From: Mortierella sp. BCC40632
Lineage: Eukaryota > Mortierellomycota > Mortierellomycetes > Mortierellales > Mortierellaceae
Direction of reading: 5' to 3'
DNA length: 64,000 nt
Assembly: GCA_011634665.1 (NCBI GenBank)
Contig: WAEK01000006.1
Coordinates: 267,001 to 331,000, forward strand
Within the stretch, counting starts at the first letter, position 1. Every line of letters begins with the position of its first letter. Below are positions 57,853 through 64,000 of this stretch, piece by piece. The position numbers were made by a program, and so were the translations under genes. The notes under the pieces were generated by a model. The model worked only from the letters and a program-made list of their open reading frames with translations, was not told the DNA's origin and ran no database searches.

Positions 57853-59190
57853 TTGGCGCAATCTCTTAACTCTTTGACGCATCTCACAACATTGAATCAG
57901 ATTGTAAAGTCTGCAAGGGACCTGATCACGTTGCCACCAATTATTGGAGCACAGCCTCACATGATATTGCCCCGTGCGTACCCGAAACTCCTGCTCCGAC
58001 GAGAGATTTCTTTTCTTTTTTTTTTTTTTTTTTTTTTCGGCATCCGCTCACTTCCAAGTCGTTGATTGGTCCTCTACATCACCCTATGTTGACATCGCCT
58101 CTTGGTTCTCCCACTGTATTTCATCAGTGACATCACCGGATCATGTGAACAATGGAAGTAAGTCCGTTCGTTCATTAGTCTCATCCCTGTTCTGTAAAAT
58201 GTTACCTTCTGCGATGCAGTCTGGATACAAAGGAGGAACAAAAGCGCGTAGTGGAGCTAAGGGCCCGAATCAGATTTTACAAAGGGAAGACGCATAGGCC
58301 TGTGGCTTGTCAAGCATGGAACCTCAAAAGCTTCAACAGTTTGGGACGCCCGAATCGTTTGCCGCATCCATTTCACCTTTGGTATTTGTTGTAGCGCCAA
58401 CTTCTATTGTGGTTGCAATACTCTCTTCAAGTTTGATAGGAATGATGGTTTGGCAGCATGCAGTTGTCGAATTTTACAGTGCTCACAGTGTTTCTAACGA
58501 ATGGCATTTTGGTTCGATATCTCGTTTCGTCAAGACCACTGAAAGGGGTCTAGTACGGCTGAACGAAATGGGATCGATCTGAGCTCATTCCGTTCGATAG
58601 GAAACACAGGGTTGGAGACCATACTTTCCGGAAACGTACAGTGAAGAAGACTATATTCTAAGGGGTCCGATCGAGACCGATGGTTTCAGACTATAACCCC
58701 TCGTGTTCAAGTTGAAGGAGGCATTATCTGTTCGATACAAAAGATACAGGATCGGCACCATGCCCAGTCCTTACACATCTACGGCAGGAATTGGCTCGTA
58801 CCTCAAAGAGATACACAACCTTGTCAACACCGAATATGTCAAGCAATTAGGCGATATTTAATATCTTGGCATCGATCTTGGCCAAACCTGTGTTATCAAA
58901 GCATGTGCCATTAATCCTGACGGCAAGAGACTGAAGAACCTCAAGCAAAAGAGCAGGGGGGAACCAGGAGCAAGGAAACAGAGGGAATAAAAAGCGCCTG
59001 ATCAGGGACAGAGTGGAAGTCGTCAAGAATGAAGAAGGTAAAAGGCGCTCTACCAGCTGACGTTTAGGCACAGACGGTGGATCGAGGCGAGAAAGAGAAG
59101 TACCATGACCCAAAGCTATAGAGATCAATAAAATCAAGTCGTTGATTGACATCGAATCAGCAATTCCTCCCTTGAAAAGGCAACAACACT
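57853..59190 (+). pseudogene. Stop-riddled ORF with TnpB/Fanzor-like (RuvC-like) motif
   Basis: A coherent reading runs along the plus strand with several stops and frame changes: KGPNQILQREDA at 58255, GTPESFAASISPLVF at 58342, LVRLNEMGSI at 58550, YILRG.IETDGF near 58660, LKEIHNLVNTEYVKQLGDI near 58815, then LGIDLGQTCVIKACAINPDGK near 58862-58925. IDIESAIPPLKRQ follows near 59145. The GIDLG block followed by a Lys-rich segment recalls the first RuvC motif of TnpB-like Fanzor proteins in fungi, from memory only. The later RuvC motifs and zinc ribbon were not found, so the copy is truncated at its 3' end. A poly-T run at 58018-58037 interrupts it. Confidence 0.4.
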
Positions 59191-60130
59191 AACTCTTGCC
59201 TTTTGCCTTTTCTTCGAATATCGAAAAGCGAGTATTCAGTATCTTGAGGCCCTCTCCAAGGAGGTCATGAGCTGCTTCTTCATTTTTACCCACCATCATT
59301 CGCCCACGCCACCTATCATCGTCGTTCTTTTCTCCTTTCTTATCATTTGCAGTCCTTTACTCTTATCCTCACCTCTATCTTTATTTGTCGCATCAACGTT
59401 CTTTTCTCTCCATACTCGCTTACACGCTTACACGCACACACGTACCTCCCCCACTCCCTCTCTTTTTATACTTCATGTGAGCAGCTTGTTCGAGTCTGAT
59501 GTAAATAATCGTAGAGAGAACCTCCTGTGACCCTCGTTGTCGTGGAAACGGGCAAACGTTAGGTCCTGTAGTTAGAATATCTTGGTTGTGGTCAAGTTCT
59601 TATGGCGGGTGTCCCCCGAAGTTGTCCCCCTGTGTGTAGAATATCCCGCTCGCTACACTGTTGTCCAAACCACTTGATGAAATCGTCGCCTTCCCCTTTG
59701 ATGCCCATGCTATAAAATATGTGGGAATGCCTCAAAAATGAAGGGAGGAGGTGGTTGCATCCTGTGTGCTTGTTGAGTGCAAGGTTGCTCGGTCTATCGC
59801 ACCTTCTACTTTAGTTGTTTTCTTACGCAAAACTATTATTTACGAAGTATATTTTGAGTGGATTATCGCGTGCTGCTGAAAATGACACCAATATTTTCTT
59901 TTCATTGACATGACCTCGCAAGAAAAATCAACCAGGAGCACCTTCATTTTTTTTTCTTCTTCTTCTTCAGCGGACGGTAATGTCTACCCCATGCGATACT
60001 AGAACAAAAATGGGTACGAAAAGGATAAGCCGCTTCTACATATTCGCCATACCTGGAGATGTAACATTCGTTGAGGCCTGACTCATCCAGAGAGACAACT
60101 CGGAAAGAAGCAGGGAGGTACAGGGCCATA
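59191..60130. other. Stretch without recognised gene
   Basis: T/C-rich sequence (59270-59480) and short frames; nothing identifiable. Confidence 0.5.
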
Positions 60131-60136
60131 CACACA

Positions 60137-60222
<86 letters not shown>
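60131..60222. repeat. (CA)n(GA)n microsatellite
   Basis: CA dinucleotides run into about 60 bp of GA. It borders the left arm of the inverted repeat. A shorter CT tract borders the right arm near 62848-62866. Confidence 0.9.
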
Positions 60223-60224
<2 letters not shown>

Positions 60225-61262
60225 AGAGGAGAGAGAATCGTCAGTTGTGCTTCAAGATAATCAAAAGCACTAGCCAGATTGATGGTCACTCTTGTTTTGT
60301 TTGGCTACCATGGCTCCTGCGGAGAAAATACAATGGAGACAAAGAGAGGAAGGGGGACAGATGGCCGGTGCGACAGAGTGCTAAGGAGTTCATTCTGGAC
60401 AAGATCACCTCTAATTTACCTCCAGAGAGAGCTAGGGATGGCTCGAGTAAGAAAAAAAAAAAAAAAATCTTTCAAAAAAAAAAAAAAAAGAAGAGAAGAG
60501 AGAGAAGGGAGAGAAGAGAGAGTGTTTTGGTTTGAGTATTTGTAAAGGCTTACTCCCGCTCATACAACCAGGTCGCTAGCCCGGGTGAGCGCGAGCAGGA
60601 GAGGCAGGAAAAAAAACCATAAGGGTTTTAAAAAAAGCTGCCACTCCACCTCTTTCCTTGCTACAACCACTCCACCCCAAGCGGATAAAGTCAGCTGCAC
60701 TTACCAGGCCCACCGATCAATACCGCCTGGCGTCTTAAGCTGTAGCAAGAAGAGTGATGAGAAAAAAAAAAAAAAAGAGGCTGGGGGGAGAGGTCTCTGT
60801 ATTTATATCTCCCAGCGCGACAGTGACCGCCTTCGATACGACGTTTACCATCACAAGCCAAAATGTGGGACGCCCTCAGTGATGATAAAAGATGATGAAA
60901 TTAGCAAGCTTCGCTTTGTCAACTCGAGACTGCGTTTGCCTCTCTCCCCATCGAGGGCATTGAGTGGTCTGTTGATCAAACAAGCAGGCGAGGGAGGGGG
61001 AGGGGGACAGCGTGATATTTTCTGGTGAGCTGACTCAGGGTAGACAGCCACGGACCATGGACCACAACTGCATCCACAACCAGCTCCTTCTCTGAGCCAT
61101 CCACTTTTCAGAACAGCTTCCGCTCCTACTCCGACCACCCAGCACTGGCCACTTGAACTCTATCCATCGACAACCGAGAAGATGCACAGGTTGTTTGCAG
61201 ACTGGGTGTGTAGCTGTCTCGAAGCTCGGTGTAGCTGAGCAGACAAGCGGTCCTTTTTTTTC
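60195..61262 (+). repeat. Left arm of ~1.06-kb inverted repeat
   Basis: Nearly identical to the reverse complement of 61803-62866, differing mainly in A/T homopolymer lengths and a few substitutions. It carries a TATA-like GTATTTATATC near 60799 and short open frames without recognisable products. Confidence 0.9.
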
Positions 61263-61574
61263 TCTCTTTTTTTCTTCTTCTTTCCTTTTTCCCCTTCTTT
61301 CTCGAGATCGGTAACCGCTATCATTCGCAGTGTCTTTCCGACTTCTCTCTCTCTGTTCCTGTGCCTCTCTCTGTTTTTTTTCTGACTGGCCTCTCTGGGT
61401 GAGTTAGACCCAGCGAATACTACTTCTTCAGGCACAGTGTGTAGGGGCAGCCAATCCCTTTTGCACACACGTTTGCTTTGGTACTGCAGGGGCGGACGTT
61501 GTCGTCCGTTGAAGAAAAGAGAAGAAAGAAAAGTAGTGAAGAGAAAAGAAGGAGAGGAGGGAAGGGGAAAAAAA

Positions 61575-61760
61575 GGACCTCTCGTCTGCTCAGCTACACT
61601 GAGCATCGAGACAGATACACATGCAAACAACCTGTGCATCGTCTTTTCTGTCGATGGATAGAGTTGAGGTGGTCGGCGCTGAGTGTTCGGAGTAGGAGTG
61701 GAGGCTGTTCTGAAAGGTGGATGGCACAGGGAAGGAGCTGGTTCGGGATGGAGATGTGGA
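61575..61760 (+). repeat. Diverged direct copy of the inner end of the right arm
   Basis: Matches 61812-62000 in order (GTCTGCTCAGCTACAC, AAACAACCTGTGCATC, GTCGATGGATAGAGTT, GGAGTAGGAG, AAGGAGCTGGTT) with many substitutions. It sits in the spacer of the inverted repeat. Confidence 0.8.
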
Positions 61761-61802
61761 TAAAGAGGAACAAAAAAAAAGGAAAGGAGAAAAAAAAAAG
61801 AG

Positions 61803-62568
61803 AAAAAAAAGGACCGCTTGTCTGCTCAGCTACACCGAGCTTCGAGACAGCTACACACCCAGTCTGCAAACAACCTGTGCATCTTCTCGGTTGTCGATGG
61901 ATAGAGTTCAAGTGGCCAGTGCTGGGTGGTCGGAGTAGGAGCGGAAGCTGTTCTGAAAAGTGGATGGCTCAGAGAAGGAGCTGGTTGTGGATGCAGTTGT
62001 GGTCCATGGTCCAGTGGCTGTCTACCCTGAGTCAGCTCACCAGAAAATATCACGCTGTCCCCCTCCCCCTCCCTCGCCTGCTTGTTTGATCAACAGACCA
62101 CTCAATGCCCTCGATGGGGAGAGAGGCAAACGCAGTCTCGAGTTGACAAAGCGAAGCTTGCTAATTTCATCATCTTTTATCATCACTGAGGGCGTCCCAC
62201 ATTTTGGCTTGTGATGGTAAACGTCGTATCGAAGGCGGTCACTGTCGCGCTGGGAGATATAAATACAGAGACCTCTCCCCCCCCAGGCCTCTTTTTTTTT
62301 TTCCTCATCACTCTTCTTGCTACAGCTTAAGACGCCAGGCGGTATTGATCGGTGGGCCTGGTAAGTGCAGCTGACTTTATCCGCTTGGGGTGGAGTGGTT
62401 GTAGCAAGGAAAGAGGTGGAGTGGCAGCTTTTTAAAACCCTTATTTTTTTTCCTGCCTCTCCTGCTCGCGCTCACCCGGGCTAGCGACCTGGTTGTATGA
62501 GCGGGAGTAAGCCTTTACAAATACTCAAACCAAAACACTCTCTCTTCTCTCCCTTCTCTCTCTTCTCT

Positions 62569-62614
<46 letters not shown>

Positions 62615-62866
62615 CTTACTCGAGCCATCCCTAGCTCTCTCTGGAGGTAAATTAGAGGTGATCTTGTCCAGAATGAACTCCTTAGCACTCTGTCGCACCG
62701 GCCATCTGTCCCCCTTCCTCTCTTTGTCTCCATTGTATTTTCTCCGCAGGAGCCATGGTAGCCAAACAAAACAAGAGTGACCATCAATCTGGCTAGTGCT
62801 TTTGATTATCTTGAAGCACAACTGACGATTCTCTCTCCTCTTCTATCTCTCTCTCTCTCTCTCTCA
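61803..62866 (-). repeat. Right arm of ~1.06-kb inverted repeat
   Basis: Reverse complement of the left arm. The spacer between arms is about 540 bp. A 50+ bp poly-T run at 62571-62614 corresponds to interrupted poly-A in the left arm. Confidence 0.9.
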
Positions 62867-63419
62867 CTCACTCCTTCACTCCTTCACTCTCTCACATACT
62901 TTCACTCTCTCTCTTTTCATAGAGATGATGAGACGCGTCTTGGTTAATATGATACCCTTCCTCACTCTAGCAATCCCCTTTCCAATAGGATTTATAAACT
63001 CGCCTAACCGAGCGGTGGGAACCATTTCCGCGCTGATGGAAATAGTTGGGTATGGGAGGTATAGTCAATATGTCAGGGTACGGTACGGTAGGTATGCTAA
63101 GTTGGGCTGGAGTAGGGTTGGAGCTGGCAAATAAGAATGATGGTAAAAGTATTAAGTGGAGTTTATTGTTTATCCGATCTTCTGGGGAGGAAGAGGATGA
63201 TGCTGATGAATGGAAGTGAGTTGGTGCCACTGCCATACAGCGTAGCCTGCCGCACGCGCGCCCACTCGTGTCGATCTTGGGAACTTTGACCAATGGCAAG
63301 GCAACGCAAAAAAGATCGAAAAAAGAAAGGAAGATGGCGCATGTCGGATGCATAGACAAAGGTGAGGTGGTTGATACATTGCTTTCTGCACCCTTACCAA
63401 TCGCCAGGCTCGACGTTGG

Positions 63420-64000
63420 TGGTGGGGATAGATTCAGTCGTCATTCGAACTTTGCGTTCTCGAACGAACTTCTCTCAGACCATGGGGTCGTCCGTTACGA
63501 CGGTATCCTTGATCGTAGATGCAAGGGGCCGAAAGCAGCCACGGAAATGGTGGAAAGGCTTTTTGGTGGCTTCCTCAGGAACAGGTTCGTCTAGACGTCG
63601 CCTGCCTCTACCATTCAGTACCTGACTAGTACGGCCAAGATGGCGTGAAACCAAGTCGATATCGGTCTAGCCAGCAAAGTCTACTACCATCTCCAAAAGC
63701 TTGCTTGCCTGGTACTCCTCCGCAGCATGCCTGGAACCAGATGCTGTGCCTCTAAACAAGGACAGCTCGAACAAGCTCAGGCCAGTAGCGCAGGGCGTAG
63801 CACAAATGCTGTCCAGAGAAGCATCACCAGCGAGGCGTTTGAAGGTAAAGGGAACAGGAGCTGACACTGGCCGGACAGTTCCTATGTCGATGTCGAGGAA
63901 TGTCTCTGAGAGAATCCTGTCGAGGAGTTACGACTCGTCAAGAATCACAAGGAACCTGGAGCGAACGCCAAAAGATGGTAAAGGGTTGCGAAGAAGCTTT
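63420..64000 (-). pseudogene. Open reading interrupted by three stops, running off the right edge
   Basis: On the minus strand one frame reads coherently from the window edge: NPLPSFGVRSRFLVILDES, a stop (near 63925), LLDRILSETFLDIDIGTVRP and onward through FKRLAGDASLDSICATP and HAAEEYQASKLLEMVVDFAG. A stop at 63668-63670 follows, then DIDLVSRHLGRTSQVLNGRG, LDEPVPEEATKKPFHHF, and a stop near 63478. No family recognised. The constant frame with stops and no frameshifts suggests a recently silenced gene or element; introns that remove the stops cannot be excluded. Confidence 0.4.

Noticed and set aside
60245..62821. Paired identical open frames in the inverted repeat arms
   Set aside because: Short, Lys-rich through poly-A, with no domain; they are the same DNA read on both arms.

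Overview
The window is a nuclear contig segment from an early-diverging filamentous fungus, most likely Mucoromycota and probably Mortierellaceae. The evidence is short spliceosomal introns with GTAAGT/CTAAC/YAG signals, many introns carrying long poly-T or poly-A runs, CT-rich promoters, eukaryotic tRNA genes (one with an intron), and conserved eukaryotic genes (RAD50, RPS23, a Snf7-type ESCRT-III subunit, prolidase). The genus is inference only.

Layout. 0.1-5.3 kb: minus-strand multi-exon class-3 (diacylglycerol-type) lipase. 5.3-7.7 kb: no convincing gene. 7750-15283: a complete 7.5 kb Mutator-like (MULE) transposon, with near-identical terminal inverted repeats and a perfect 9-bp target duplication (GATGAAGAC). 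It carries a Ulp1/C48 protease that appears to be spliced in frame to a FAR1/DDE/SWIM transposase, and a second zinc-finger/coiled-coil gene. 15.35-15.62 kb: divergent tRNA-Val(AAC) and intron-containing tRNA-Tyr(GTA). 16.1-35.2 kb: ordinary genes on the plus strand: Snf7/VPS32, a possible KH-type RNA-binding protein, a small secreted protein, an FSP1/AIFM2-like flavoprotein, a Ser-rich unknown, Xaa-Pro dipeptidase, 40S protein S23, and an MFS transporter. 35.2-40.7 kb: minus-strand RAD50.

40.8-55.3 kb is an accessory, segmentally duplicated region. It holds 20-bp-class minisatellites, a broken and an intact copy of a two-finger zinc protein, and three tandem copies (one broken) of an unrecognised ~228-aa protein with a C-terminal membrane segment, spaced about 2.6-3.0 kb apart. 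55.3-64 kb is dominated by relics: gag-like debris, a coiled-coil ORF, a stop-riddled ORF with a TnpB/Fanzor-like (RuvC-like) motif, a ~1.06-kb-arm inverted repeat, and a stop-riddled reading frame running off the right edge.

The most interesting object is the MULE. No in-frame ATG exists in the exons that open the transposase, and the splice phases join it to the upstream Ulp1 reading frame, so protease and transposase look like one polypeptide. Most frame breaks inside it fall at homopolymers, although TSD and TIRs are almost perfect. That leaves open whether the copy is decayed or the assembly has indel errors. Exon boundaries were set by eye from splice consensus, reading phase and protein continuity.
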